Origin: JAYODW01 sp038116745
Lineage (GTDB): Bacteria > Pseudomonadota > Gammaproteobacteria > Ga0077536
Reading direction: 5' to 3'
Assembly: GCA_038116745.1 (NCBI GenBank)
Contig: JAYODW010000026.1
Span: forward strand, 10,560 to 74,559
DNA length: 64,000 nt
This document shows, piece by piece, positions 24,085 to 32,957 of this stretch. Position numbers and translations under genes: made by a program. The notes beneath the pieces are model-generated. The model did not search any database, had not been told where the DNA came from, and saw only the letters and a program-made list of their open reading frames with translations. The first letter of the stretch is position 1; every line of letters starts with the position of its first letter.

Positions 24085-26682
24085 TCAGTCCTGAACGACC
24101 AGATTGACGAGTTTTCCCGGCACGACGATTACTTTTCTGATGACCCGGTCTGTTGTGAATTTCTGTACGTTGCTGTCGGCCAGCGCCGCCGCCTCACAGG
24201 TCTCACGGTCGGCGTCCGGCGCGACATTGACCACGGCTCGTTTTTTGCCGTTGACCTGCACCACCAGTTCGAGTGTATCGCGATCCAGCGCCGCGCTATC
24301 AAGCACCGGCCAGGTCTGCTCAGCCAGAAGTCCGTCATGACCCAGCGCTTGCCACAACGCCTGGGTAATGTGGGGCACGATCGGCGCCAGCAGCAGTACT
24401 GCAGTTTCCAACCCTTCCTGCATGACCGACCAGGCCTCGCCGGTATCAGCTTCTGCGCGGGTCAGGTGGTTCACCAGTTCCATGACGGCGGCAATCGCCG
24501 TGTTGAATTTGTAGCGGCGGCTGACGTCATCCGAAACCTTGGCAATCGTTTCATGAATATGCCGGCGCAGGGTTCGCAGCGCCGGCAAGAGTGGCTTGTT
24601 TCCCTGCTCCTGCGGTCGCTCTGAGGCGTGTCTCAAGGTCAGTCGCCAGAGCGACTTTAGGAAACGGAAGGCGCCTTCGACAGCCGTGTCCGACCACTCC
24701 AGACTCTGCTCCGGCGGCGCCGCAAACATCGTGTAGAGCCGCACCGTGTCGGCGCCATAGCGATCGATCAGCGTCTGCGGGTCGATTCCGTTGTTTTTGG
24801 ACTTCGACATTTTTTCTACCGGCCCGATGGTGACCTCATCCCCGTCAGCCCGAAGGCGTGCGGTGATCGCCCGCCCTTTTTCGTCTGTCGTGACATCAAC
24901 ATCGGCCGGATTGAAATATTGCTTGCGACCGCTGGTTCCCTCGCGGAAGTAGGTTTCTTTGCACACCATGCCTTGGGTAAGCAGGCGGGTGAAAGGCTCA
25001 TCGGAGTGCACCAGCCCCGCGTCGCGCATCGCCTTGTGGAAGAAGCGGGCGTACAGCAGATGTAGTACAGCGTGTTCGATGCCGCCGATGTAAATGTCGA
25101 CGGGCATCCAGTAGTCGGCGCGTCCATCCACCATCGATTCTTTCTGGTCACTGCAGCAGAAACGGGAGAAATACCAGGAAGATTCGAAAAACGTGTCGAA
25201 AGTGTCGGTTTCCCGGCTGCCGGGCCGACCGTCGGCGAGGACGGTGGTCGCGAATTCCGGAAGTTTCTTCAGCGGAGAGGTGACGCCCTCCCAGGCAACG
25301 TTTTCGGGGAGCACCACGGGCAACTGCGCGTCACTTTCCGGTTGGCACTCGCCGTCTGCGTCATACACGACAGGGATCGGGCAGCCCCAGTAGCGCTGCC
25401 GTGATACCAGCCAATCGCGCAATCGATACTGGACTCGGCGCTCGGCGCGACCCTCTGCCGTCAGCCGGTCTGCAATGGCGTCGAATGTGGCTTGAAAGTC
25501 CAGACCATCGTAGCTACCGCTGTTGATGGCAATACCGTGCTCCGTAAACGCTGCTGACTCTATGTCTGCACCTTTGTCGTCTGTGGGTGCTACGACCTGC
25601 ACGATCGGCAGCTGGTACTTCCGCGCGAACTCCCAGTCGCGCTGGTCGTGAGCAGGCACGGACATGACTGCGCCGGTGCCATAGCCCATCAGCACGAAAT
25701 TGGCGGTCCACACCGGGAGCGCTTCTCCGGTCAGCGGATGCTCTACGGTGAAGGGCAGCTGGACGCCCTGCTTCTCCATTTTTTCCAGCACGGCTTCAGA
25801 GGTTGACTGATGCCGGCAGCTCTCAACAAAAGCGGCAATGTCGGCGTGAGAAGCGGCAGCCTGGAGGGTCAGAGGATGTTCGGGCGCCACAGCCATGTAG
25901 GTGGCGCCATAAAGCGTGTCTGGCCGCGTCGTGAAGATTTCGAGATCGCCGGATCCGTCACTGAGCGCAAAACGAATCGAGAGCCCTTCAGAGCGCCCAA
26001 TCCAGTTCCGCTGCATGGTTTTGACCGCGTCCGGCCAATCGTCCATGCGATCGAGTTCATCCAGCAGTTCATCAGCGTAGGCCGTGATACGCAGGAACCA
26101 CTGCGGAATTTCGCGCCGCTCAACCGGTGCGCCGGAACGCCAGCCGCAGCCATCGATGACCTGTTCGTTGGCCAGCACGGTTTGATCAACCGGATCCCAG
26201 TTAACCACTGCGGTCGCCCGGTAGACCAGGCCCTTCTCGTAGAGGCGCGAGAAGAACCACTGCTCCCAGCGGTAGTAGCTCGGGTCGCAGGTCGCAAATT
26301 CACGGCTCCAATCGTAGGCGAAGCCAAGGCGCTGGAGCTGCCCGCGCATGTAGGCGATGTTCGACCGCGTCCATTCGGCCGGTGGGACATTGTTTTCGAT
26401 AGCAGCGTTCTCGGCCGGCAGCCCGAATGCATCCCAGCCCATTGGCTGCAGCACATTCTTCCCCAGCATGCGCTGATACCGTGCTATCACGTCGCCGATG
26501 GTGTAGTTCCGAACATGACCCATGTGCAGCCGTCCGCTCGGGTACGGAAACATGCACAGGCAGTAGAATTTTTCGCGTGCCGGATCTTCGACCGCTGCAA
26601 AAGTCCGCTGGTCGTCCCATTGCGCCTGCACAGCGGGTTCAATCAGCGCCGGGTCGTACCGTTCAGTCAGCAGATCCTGCAT
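24085..26682 (-). CDS. leuS: LeuS, leucyl-tRNA synthetase
   Basis: 865 residues, class I synthetase. HIGH-type motif in MFPYPSGRLHMGHVRNY (about residue 45), the CP1 editing domain (about 220-420), the KMSKS motif in EKMSKSKNNG (about residue 625) and the C-terminal anticodon and tail domains. It starts at 26682. A terminator at 26815-26842 upstream implies that it has its own promoter in the 26683-26814 gap. Confidence 0.98.
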   Translation of the reverse strand: MQDLLTERYDPALIEPAVQAQWDDQRTFAAVEDPAREKFYCLCMFPYPSGRLHMGHVRNYTIGDVIARYQRMLGKNVLQPMGWDAFGLPAENAAIENNVPPAEWTRSNIAYMRGQLQRLGFAYDWSREFATCDPSYYRWEQWFFSRLYEKGLVYRATAVVNWDPVDQTVLANEQVIDGCGWRSGAPVERREIPQWFLRITAYADELLDELDRMDDWPDAVKTMQRNWIGRSEGLSIRFALSDGSGDLEIFTTRPDTLYGATYMAVAPEHPLTLQAAASHADIAAFVESCRHQSTSEAVLEKMEKQGVQLPFTVEHPLTGEALPVWTANFVLMGYGTGAVMSVPAHDQRDWEFARKYQLPIVQVVAPTDDKGADIESAAFTEHGIAINSGSYDGLDFQATFDAIADRLTAEGRAERRVQYRLRDWLVSRQRYWGCPIPVVYDADGECQPESDAQLPVVLPENVAWEGVTSPLKKLPEFATTVLADGRPGSRETDTFDTFFESSWYFSRFCCSDQKESMVDGRADYWMPVDIYIGGIEHAVLHLLYARFFHKAMRDAGLVHSDEPFTRLLTQGMVCKETYFREGTSGRKQYFNPADVDVTTDEKGRAITARLRADGDEVTIGPVEKMSKSKNNGIDPQTLIDRYGADTVRLYTMFAAPPEQSLEWSDTAVEGAFRFLKSLWRLTLRHASERPQEQGNKPLLPALRTLRRHIHETIAKVSDDVSRRYKFNTAIAAVMELVNHLTRAEADTGEAWSVMQEGLETAVLLLAPIVPHITQALWQALGHDGLLAEQTWPVLDSAALDRDTLELVVQVNGKKRAVVNVAPDADRETCEAAALADSNVQKFTTDRVIRKVIVVPGKLVNLVVQD

Positions 26683-26814
26683 TCAGTTCAACCCCGATCG
26701 GGGCCTCCTCAGTGTGTTGCGGAAGGTGCCAGAAGCCCCGATCTGCTCGCGGAGCCGGCAGGAAATTGGGCGGGTTGGCTGCGGCGCGCAGCATAGCTCA
26801 GCCCCTGAAGCTGC

Positions 26815-26842
26815 GCAAAAGAAAGCCGGCCCTGGGGCCGGC
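26815..26842 (-). terminator. Rho-independent terminator after the ComEA-like gene
   Basis: Read on the minus strand: GCCGGCCC, CA, GGGCCGGC followed directly by TTTCTTTT. A GC-rich stem and a U-rich tail place it 38 bases after the ComEA-like stop and before leuS. Confidence 0.85.
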
Positions 26843-26879
26843 ATGTAAGACGCCGGGGAGGGGAGGCGTAAAGCGAGGT

Positions 26880-27149
26880 TCAGGGGGTCGCTGCTGAGAG
26901 CTGTGGTCTCAGCCTCTGCAGCGTCGCCTCACCGATCCCTCTCACGAGAAGAAGGTCATCCACGGTTTTGAATGGTCCGTGTTGTTCGCGGTACGCAACG
27001 ATGGCGGTTGCCTTGGCGAGTCCGATGCCGCTCAGATTCTCCGCAAGCGTCTCCGCGCTTGCCGAATTGATGTTGATGCGATCCGCAGCGCTGGCCGCCA
27101 TGCAGAACATCAATAGTGCAGTCGCGAGTAGCAGTCGTATTCTGGACAT
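26880..27149 (-). CDS. ComEA-like helix-hairpin-helix protein
   Basis: 89 residues. A signal peptide (1-22, ending AASAA), then a double helix-hairpin-helix domain: INSASAETLAENLSGIGLAKA and LLLVRGIGEATLQRL. This is the short, exported form common in gammaproteobacteria, resembling the DNA-binding part of ComEA. It may bind DNA in the periplasm during uptake, but many members have no shown role. The ribosome binding site is CAGGAGA. Monocistronic: a terminator follows. Confidence 0.85.
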   Translation of the reverse strand: MSRIRLLLATALLMFCMAASAADRININSASAETLAENLSGIGLAKATAIVAYREQHGPFKTVDDLLLVRGIGEATLQRLRPQLSAATP

Positions 27150-27367
27150 ATCCCTGTCTCCTGAATATTGAGTAAAGTGTTTTTCAAGGTGCGTTTGCCG
27201 CGCCCTGGGGGCCTCATGGCCTGTCTGAACGTTAAACGCGGCGCCAACAGAAGGCGAGTGCCATCTGCGAGCAGGTCTGAGGTGACTCCGGGAAAATTTC
27301 CCGCAAGGTCGGCAGCCGCGTCAGATTCACGCAGGGTGCTGGCGGCAATATTCATCAAAGCCGCCCA

Positions 27368-27387
27368 CAGTCATCATTCTGTAACAT
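27368..27387 (+). promoter_or_regulatory. Pho box upstream of phoB
   Basis: CAGTCATCATTCTGTAACAT matches the PhoB-binding direct repeat (CTGTCAT, 4 bases, CTGTCAT), with 6/7 in the first half and 5/7 in the second and an 11-base period. It ends 59 bases before the phoB ATG, the right place for autoregulation. Confidence 0.65.
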
Positions 27388-27445
27388 CGGCAACGTATCT
27401 AGTCGCAGCTCGTCAATCTTGCTGGTGAAGTCGCCCTAAAACGCC

Positions 27446-28138
27446 ATGCCAAGCACTATCCTGCTCGTTGAAGATGAGGTTGCCATCCGCGACCTCCTGG
27501 CTCTGACCTTGTCCGGTGATGGCTATGAGACCATTGAGGCGGGAACTGTCGCTGAAGCGTTTGCCGCGCTGGATGCAGCGGTCCCCGATCTCATTCTTCT
27601 CGACTGGATGCTGCCCGGGCTCAGTGGTCTGGACTTCGCGCGGCGCCTGAAGCGCGGCAGCGGGACTGCCACGATCCCGATCATCATGCTGACTGCCCGA
27701 GCCGAAGAAGCGGACAAGGTCAAGGGTCTGGATACCGGCGCCGATGACTTCATTACCAAACCCTTCTCAACTCAGGAGCTGCTCGCGAGGGTGCGCGCTG
27801 TGCTGCGCCGGACTCAGGGAGACACTTCTGCCGATCAATTAAGTGCCGGGGACGTGCGGCTCGATGCGTCGAGTAATCGCGTAACCTGCAAAGGCCAAGT
27901 GCTGGAGCTGAGCCCCACGGAGTTCCGGTTGTTGCACTTCTTCATGGCACATCCGGAGCGGGTGTTTTCGCGCGGTCAGTTGCTCGACAGCGTATGGGGC
28001 GCAAGCACCTATATCGAAGAACGCACTGTTGACGTCCATATAAGGCGCTTGCGCAAGCTGCTGGAACCGCATGACAGCGCTGACCTGATCCAGACGGTGC
28101 GCGGTGTCGGTTACCGCTTTTCGGCTCAGCTGCCGTGA
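27446..28138 (+). CDS. phoB: PhoB, phosphate regulon response regulator
   Basis: 230 residues, OmpR/PhoB class. The receiver domain (1-120) has the acidic pocket Glu9/Asp10, phosphoacceptor Asp53 (LLDWMLPG) and the conserved Lys in FITKPFSTQELLAR. The winged-helix domain (about 130-228) includes LSPTEFRLLHFFMAHPERVF and RTVDVHIRRLRKLLEP. It activates genes with Pho boxes under phosphate starvation. phoR follows in the same direction. Confidence 0.96.
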   Translation: MPSTILLVEDEVAIRDLLALTLSGDGYETIEAGTVAEAFAALDAAVPDLILLDWMLPGLSGLDFARRLKRGSGTATIPIIMLTARAEEADKVKGLDTGADDFITKPFSTQELLARVRAVLRRTQGDTSADQLSAGDVRLDASSNRVTCKGQVLELSPTEFRLLHFFMAHPERVFSRGQLLDSVWGASTYIEERTVDVHIRRLRKLLEPHDSADLIQTVRGVGYRFSAQLP

Positions 28139-28220
28139 GTGAGTGCCGGATTTCAGGGGCAGCGGACGCCTGACCCTGCTACCCTGTGGGAACGTGATTC
28201 AGAAGGACCGCGCGCGAGCC

Positions 28221-29558
28221 ATGCATACGCGTGATCAATGGCGACTGGCGTTTTTTCTCTGCGTTGGTGCTCTGTGCGGCCTGGCTCTAGGCTCTGTCGG
28301 TTGGGGGCTGTTTGCCGGGTGTCTCTGGTACGTTCTCAGGCTGCAACAGAGCCTCGGTGAGCTACTCGCCTGGCTGAGGAATCGAAAGGAAAACGAGCCG
28401 CCCGAGCAGCCCGGGATCCTCGAAGCGCTGTCTCTTGAAATTGACTTTCTGCGTGAGCGGCACAAGAAACGGAAGAAGCGGCTCGGCAGCTACCTTAAGC
28501 AGTTCCGCCGCGCCACCCGCGCGCTGCCGGATGCGACGCTCCTGCTCGGCGAGGATGACACCATCGTGTGGGCAAATGAGGCAGCTGCCCGCGACCTCGG
28601 GATCCGCTGGCCGGAAGACGTTGATCAGCGCATCACGAATCTGGTGCGTCTGCCAGCCCTGGTCGATTACATCGAGTCATCCCGGAACTCACCGAGCACC
28701 CTGATCGACATCCCGAGTCCGGTAGACGATCAGCGGCGTCTGAGCGTTCTGACTGCGCCTGTAGGTGATAACGAGCGACTGATGGTGGCGCGAGACGTCA
28801 CCCGACTGCACCGGGCGAACCAGGTGCGCAGCGATTTTGTCGCCAACGTTTCCCATGAGCTCCGTACCCCGCTGACGGTTCTGAAAGGCTATGTCGAGAC
28901 TTTAACGGCGCAGGCGGATGTATGCCCGCCGGCCTGGCGGCCTGCGCTGCGCCATATGACGGTGCACGTAGAGCGGATGCAGAGCCTGACCGAAGAGCTT
29001 CTGCTGCTATCCAGGCTGGAATCCGAGGATCGGGTGGCCGCGCCCGAGTTTGTTGATGTGCCCGAGCTCATCAGCGAGATCCAGCAACGGACGCGCGAGT
29101 TAAATGGCGCTGAGGAGCACATGATTGCGCTGGACATCGATGGCGACCTCTGTCTCCTCGGGGCGCGCCAGGAGCTCTACAGCGCGTTCGCGAATCTGGT
29201 CTTCAACGCGGTGCGCTATACCCCCGATCGCGGCGTGATCAAGATCCGCTGGTATCGTGACGCGGAGGGTGCACACTTCTCCGTTGAGGATAACGGGGTC
29301 GGCATCGCGCCGGAGCATCTGCCGCGGCTCACCGAGCGCTTTTACCGGGTTGATGCCTCGCGCAATCGGGACGGCGAACCGGGCGGCACGGGTCTTGGTC
29401 TGGCAATCGTCAAGCATGTTCTTGCGCGCCACGACGGCAGGCTGCGCGTTACCAGCGTTGTGGGTAGGGGCAGCTGCTTTATCGCGGACTTTGCAGAGGG
29501 CGGTATCGTGTCTCGCCAGGCAACACAGACGCCGCTGGCTGACCGCGACGCAAGCTGA
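28221..29558 (+). CDS. phoR: PhoR, phosphate regulon sensor histidine kinase
   Basis: 445 residues from the ATG at 28221 (MHTRDQWRLAFFL), with AAGGA a little far upstream; an earlier frame to 28143 adds an unlikely leader. Two closely spaced N-terminal membrane segments (about 8-45), a charged linker, a PAS domain (about 95-185), the phosphoacceptor His in FVANVSHELRTPLTV (about 213) and the ATPase domain with NLVFNAVRYTP, DNGVGIAPEHLPR and GGTGLGLAIVKH. The tiny periplasmic loop fits a sensor that reads the Pst/PhoU state rather than phosphate itself. Confidence 0.95.
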   Translation: MHTRDQWRLAFFLCVGALCGLALGSVGWGLFAGCLWYVLRLQQSLGELLAWLRNRKENEPPEQPGILEALSLEIDFLRERHKKRKKRLGSYLKQFRRATRALPDATLLLGEDDTIVWANEAAARDLGIRWPEDVDQRITNLVRLPALVDYIESSRNSPSTLIDIPSPVDDQRRLSVLTAPVGDNERLMVARDVTRLHRANQVRSDFVANVSHELRTPLTVLKGYVETLTAQADVCPPAWRPALRHMTVHVERMQSLTEELLLLSRLESEDRVAAPEFVDVPELISEIQQRTRELNGAEEHMIALDIDGDLCLLGARQELYSAFANLVFNAVRYTPDRGVIKIRWYRDAEGAHFSVEDNGVGIAPEHLPRLTERFYRVDASRNRDGEPGGTGLGLAIVKHVLARHDGRLRVTSVVGRGSCFIADFAEGGIVSRQATQTPLADRDAS

Positions 29559-29633
29559 CCGCCCTGCAGGGTCCGGACAACCCTTTCAGCCTGGGTAGCT
29601 CCGAGCGCGAATCCAGCGTGCGGTGACCGGCAT

Positions 29634-30365
29634 TCAGGTGCGCGCCTCGCGCGGCAGACTGAGCTCCGCTTCGACTTGTTCCAGCGCCACGTGGCGCACG
29701 TCCTTGCCTTCAACCAGGTAAATCACGTTCTCGCAGATATTGCGCGCGTGGTCTCCGATCCGCTCGAGTGCCCGCAGCGACAGGACTGCATCAAGCACGG
29801 GTGAGATGGCGCGCGGATCCTCCATCATGTAAGTAATCAGCTGCCGCATGATTGCATCGGTTTCCGTGTCGATTTCCTTATCTTCCTGGGCGACGCGGAG
29901 TGCAGCTGCCGCATCCATGCGGGCAAAGGCATCCAGCGCTGTCCGCAGCATGCGGCGCACGTGATGTCCCACTCCCACCATACCGACGTAGTAGGTAGTC
30001 AATGGGCGTGAGCTTTCCAGCTGAAGGATCAAGCGCGCGATTTTTTCTGATTCGTCGCCGATACGCTCCAGGTCGGTGATGGTTTTGCTGACAGACAGAA
30101 CCAGACGCAGATCGCCTGCTGCCGGCTGGCGTCGCAACAGAATTTCCGTGCAGTCGCTGTCGATTTCGACCTCAAGTGAATTCACCTTGTAGTCGTTGAC
30201 CGCGACATATTCAGCGACTTCAAGATCACCTTTAGACAAGCAGTCGAGAACGCGTTGCAGGTGATCCTCTACGAGTCCGCCCATGGCGAGAACTTTTGAG
30301 CGGATGTCCTCAAGCTCTTTATCGAACTGTTGAGAGATGTGGTGGGGCAGATTTGAAGTTGCCAT
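29634..30365 (-). CDS. phoU: PhoU, phosphate signalling regulator
   Basis: 243 residues. Two repeated three-helix PhoU domains: the first begins near QFDKELEDIRSKVLAMGG, with the acidic metal-binding patch ERIGDESEKIA; the second carries ALERIGDHARNICEN. It links PstB activity to PhoR and limits phosphate uptake. It is downstream of pstB (61 bases) and convergent with phoR. Confidence 0.96.
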   Translation of the reverse strand: MATSNLPHHISQQFDKELEDIRSKVLAMGGLVEDHLQRVLDCLSKGDLEVAEYVAVNDYKVNSLEVEIDSDCTEILLRRQPAAGDLRLVLSVSKTITDLERIGDESEKIARLILQLESSRPLTTYYVGMVGVGHHVRRMLRTALDAFARMDAAAALRVAQEDKEIDTETDAIMRQLITYMMEDPRAISPVLDAVLSLRALERIGDHARNICENVIYLVEGKDVRHVALEQVEAELSLPREART

Positions 30366-30426
30366 GGGCGTTGCTCAGTGCTGTGGAATATTCAACTCAT
30401 CAGGCGGGTAATCGGGCAGTCCGACA

Positions 30427-31296
30427 TCAACCGTAGCGCCCGGTTATGTAGTCTTCGGTTTTCTTCAGACGCGGCCGTGTAAACAGCGTCTTGGTAGCAT
30501 CGAACTCGATCAGTTCACCCAGGTACATGAATGCCGTGTGATCGGACACTCGCGCAGCCTGCTGCATGTTGTGGGTGACGATGACGATGGTGTAGTCGCT
30601 TTTAAGTTCGTAAATAAGCTCTTCGATTTTCAGCGTGGAGATAGGGTCGAGTGCAGAGGCGGGTTCGTCCAGGAGCAGCACTTCGGGTTCCACCGCAACG
30701 GCTCGCGCGATAACCAGCCGTTGCTGCTGACCACCTGACAGACCCAGAGCGCTGTCATGAAGCCGGTCTTTGACCTCGTCCCACAGCGCTGCCGCGCGCA
30801 GCGATCGCTCAACCGTCTTATCCAGGGTGCGACGACTGCGAACTCCCTGAATGCGCAGGCCGTAGGCTACGTTCTCGTAGATCGATTTTGGAAACGGGTT
30901 GGGTTTCTGAAACACCATTCCCACGCGTCGGCGCAGATTGGCAACGTTGACGCTTGGCGCGTAGATGTCCTGTCCGTCGAGCAGCACTCCGCCTGCGATA
31001 CGCACGCCGTCGATCAGATCGTTCATGCGATTGAAGCAGCGCAGCAGGGTTGATTTCCCGCAGCCGCTCGGGCCGATGAAGGCAGTCACCTGCTTCGCCG
31101 GGATTTCCATGCGGATGTCCTTCAGCGCGCGTGTCTCACCGTAGAAAAGATCGAGGTTCTGCACGCTGAGGCAGATTGCCGGGGCAGGGGCGGGAGCGGC
31201 CTCTGGTCGCGTCAGACCCACGGGTCTGCGCGACACGGGTGGTGGCGTCGATGCGTCCCGCGCGGGTGACTCAGAGTTATCAGGTGTCGGCTGCAT
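30427..31296 (-). CDS. pstB: PstB, phosphate ABC transporter ATPase
   Basis: 289 residues. Walker A GPSGCGKST, the Q-loop FQKPNPFPKSIYENVAYG typical of PstB, signature LSGGQQQRLVIARAVA, Walker B VLLLDEPASALDP and switch His in VTHNMQQAAR. The first 40 residues form a Pro/Ser/Ala-rich extension with no family counterpart, so a start downstream of 31296 is possible. It overlaps pstA by 17 bases. Confidence 0.96.
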   Translation of the reverse strand: MQPTPDNSESPARDASTPPPVSRRPVGLTRPEAAPAPAPAICLSVQNLDLFYGETRALKDIRMEIPAKQVTAFIGPSGCGKSTLLRCFNRMNDLIDGVRIAGGVLLDGQDIYAPSVNVANLRRRVGMVFQKPNPFPKSIYENVAYGLRIQGVRSRRTLDKTVERSLRAAALWDEVKDRLHDSALGLSGGQQQRLVIARAVAVEPEVLLLDEPASALDPISTLKIEELIYELKSDYTIVIVTHNMQQAARVSDHTAFMYLGELIEFDATKTLFTRPRLKKTEDYITGRYG

Positions 31297-32956
31297 TGTA
31301 TTTTTCCCGCAAACGATTTCTCAGCGCGATCGCCGCAAGATTCAGGCTCACGATAATAAGCACGAGCAGCAGTGATGTCGCGTAGACGAGGGGTCGCGCA
31401 GCTTCCACGTTAGGGCTTTGAAAGCCAACGTCGTAAATGTGAAAGCCCAGGTGCATGAATTTCCGATCCAGGTGCAGGAACGGAAAGTAGCCGTCCATCG
31501 GCAAGGTCGGCGCCAGTTTTACGACGCCAACCATCATGAGCGGTGCCACTTCACCGGCGGCGCGGGCAACGGCCAGGATCAGCCCGGTCATCATGGCGGG
31601 CGTGGCCATCGGCAGTACGGTGCGCCACAGGGTTTCAGCTTTCGTCGCGCCTAGCGCGAGACTCCCCTCGCGAATACTCCGAGGAATACGCGCCAGGCCT
31701 TCTTCCGTGGCGACGATGACCACCGGTACGGTCAGCAGCGCCAGCGTTAAAGAAGACCACATCAGTCCTGGCGTACCGAAGGTCGGCGCGGGCAATGACT
31801 CGGCGTAAAAAGCCCGATCGATCGAGCCGCCCACGAAATACACGAAAAAGCCGAGGCCGAACACACCGTAGACCACGGACGGTACGCCCGCCAGATTATT
31901 CACGGCGATGCGGATGAGCCGGGTGAGTGGGCCCTGGCTGGCGTATTCGCGCAGATACACTGCCGCGATGACTCCGAATGGCGTCACAAAAACCGACATC
32001 AGTAAAACCATCAGCACCGTGCCGAAAATCGCAGGGAATACTCCCCCCTCCGTATTGGCTTCTCGGGGCTCATCTAGGACGAACTCTGCGAGTTTGGAAG
32101 AATAGAGCGCGATCTTTGCCGTCAGGCCCATCGCATTGGGGCGGTAAATCCTGCGGATGTTCTCCAGGGCTATCTGATGCTCAGTGCCGTCGGCGGTGCG
32201 CGCTATCAAGCGATCCCGCGCGAGAGCGGAACGCAGCTCCTCGAGGCGGCCCGTGAGCGCGGTGTGCTGCTCGCCGAGCGCCGCGCGCTGTGCCGCGATT
32301 TCCGTATAAAGCGGCGCGGTCTCCGGCACCTCTTCCAGATGGGCCGCGCGTTCTTCCAGGCGCAGGCGTTCCAGGGCGTGATTGATATCGTTCATGCCGC
32401 GCTTTTCGATTGCCGCGACTTCCTCGACAAGCGCGTTTCTGCGCTCAAGCCGGTTTTCAATTTCGGTCCACAGCGCGGTGTTCAGATCAAGCTGCTGGTC
32501 GCCCTCCGTGATCCCGACCGCATAACCGTAGAAGTTGCCCCACTCCTCTCTCTCTGCGACGAAGGCGTCAGGGGGAGATTGCAGGCTCTGGATTTGGGCA
32601 GCGAGCACCCAGCGGAAATCGGAGCCGGTCAGATCGCGATTGCCGACTTTGTAAAGCGCCCGGTCGACCAGCTCAACGTCGGGAGCTACAGCGATGCCAA
32701 GCGCTCTGATCCGCGCGGCGGCGACAGTCTCCTCTTCGACTAATTCGCCCAGTATCCGGGTCGTGCCGGCGCTGTCCGTCAGATCGAACTGGACGAGCGC
32801 ATGCGGCCAGAAGTGTCCCATGCCGCGCAGCGTGATGAGGCCGAGTAACCCGAAAACGAGAATCAGAGAAAAGCTTATCGTGCCTGCGGTCAGCCAGATC
32901 CAGGGTGCGCCGGAATTGACCCAGCCAAGCAAGGAGCGTTGTGCCTGCTGATCCAT
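31280..32956 (-). CDS. pstA: PstA, phosphate ABC transporter permease, long form
   Basis: 558 residues from the ATG at 32956, one base after the pstC stop; the longer frame to 33109 is antisense-like filler. One membrane helix (about 22-45) precedes a periplasmic insert of about 230 residues (DUF3333-type), with a predicted helical hairpin rich in Glu/Arg, then the permease core: TVLMVLLMSVFVTPFGV, RIAVNNLAGVPSVVYG and EEGLARIPRSIREGSLALGATK, the EAA loop that docks PstB. E. coli PstA is about 296 residues; this long form is known in Pseudomonas and relatives. Confidence 0.93.
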   Translation of the reverse strand: MDQQAQRSLLGWVNSGAPWIWLTAGTISFSLILVFGLLGLITLRGMGHFWPHALVQFDLTDSAGTTRILGELVEEETVAAARIRALGIAVAPDVELVDRALYKVGNRDLTGSDFRWVLAAQIQSLQSPPDAFVAEREEWGNFYGYAVGITEGDQQLDLNTALWTEIENRLERRNALVEEVAAIEKRGMNDINHALERLRLEERAAHLEEVPETAPLYTEIAAQRAALGEQHTALTGRLEELRSALARDRLIARTADGTEHQIALENIRRIYRPNAMGLTAKIALYSSKLAEFVLDEPREANTEGGVFPAIFGTVLMVLLMSVFVTPFGVIAAVYLREYASQGPLTRLIRIAVNNLAGVPSVVYGVFGLGFFVYFVGGSIDRAFYAESLPAPTFGTPGLMWSSLTLALLTVPVVIVATEEGLARIPRSIREGSLALGATKAETLWRTVLPMATPAMMTGLILAVARAAGEVAPLMMVGVVKLAPTLPMDGYFPFLHLDRKFMHLGFHIYDVGFQSPNVEAARPLVYATSLLLVLIIVSLNLAAIALRNRLREKYNAADT

Positions 32957-32957
32957 C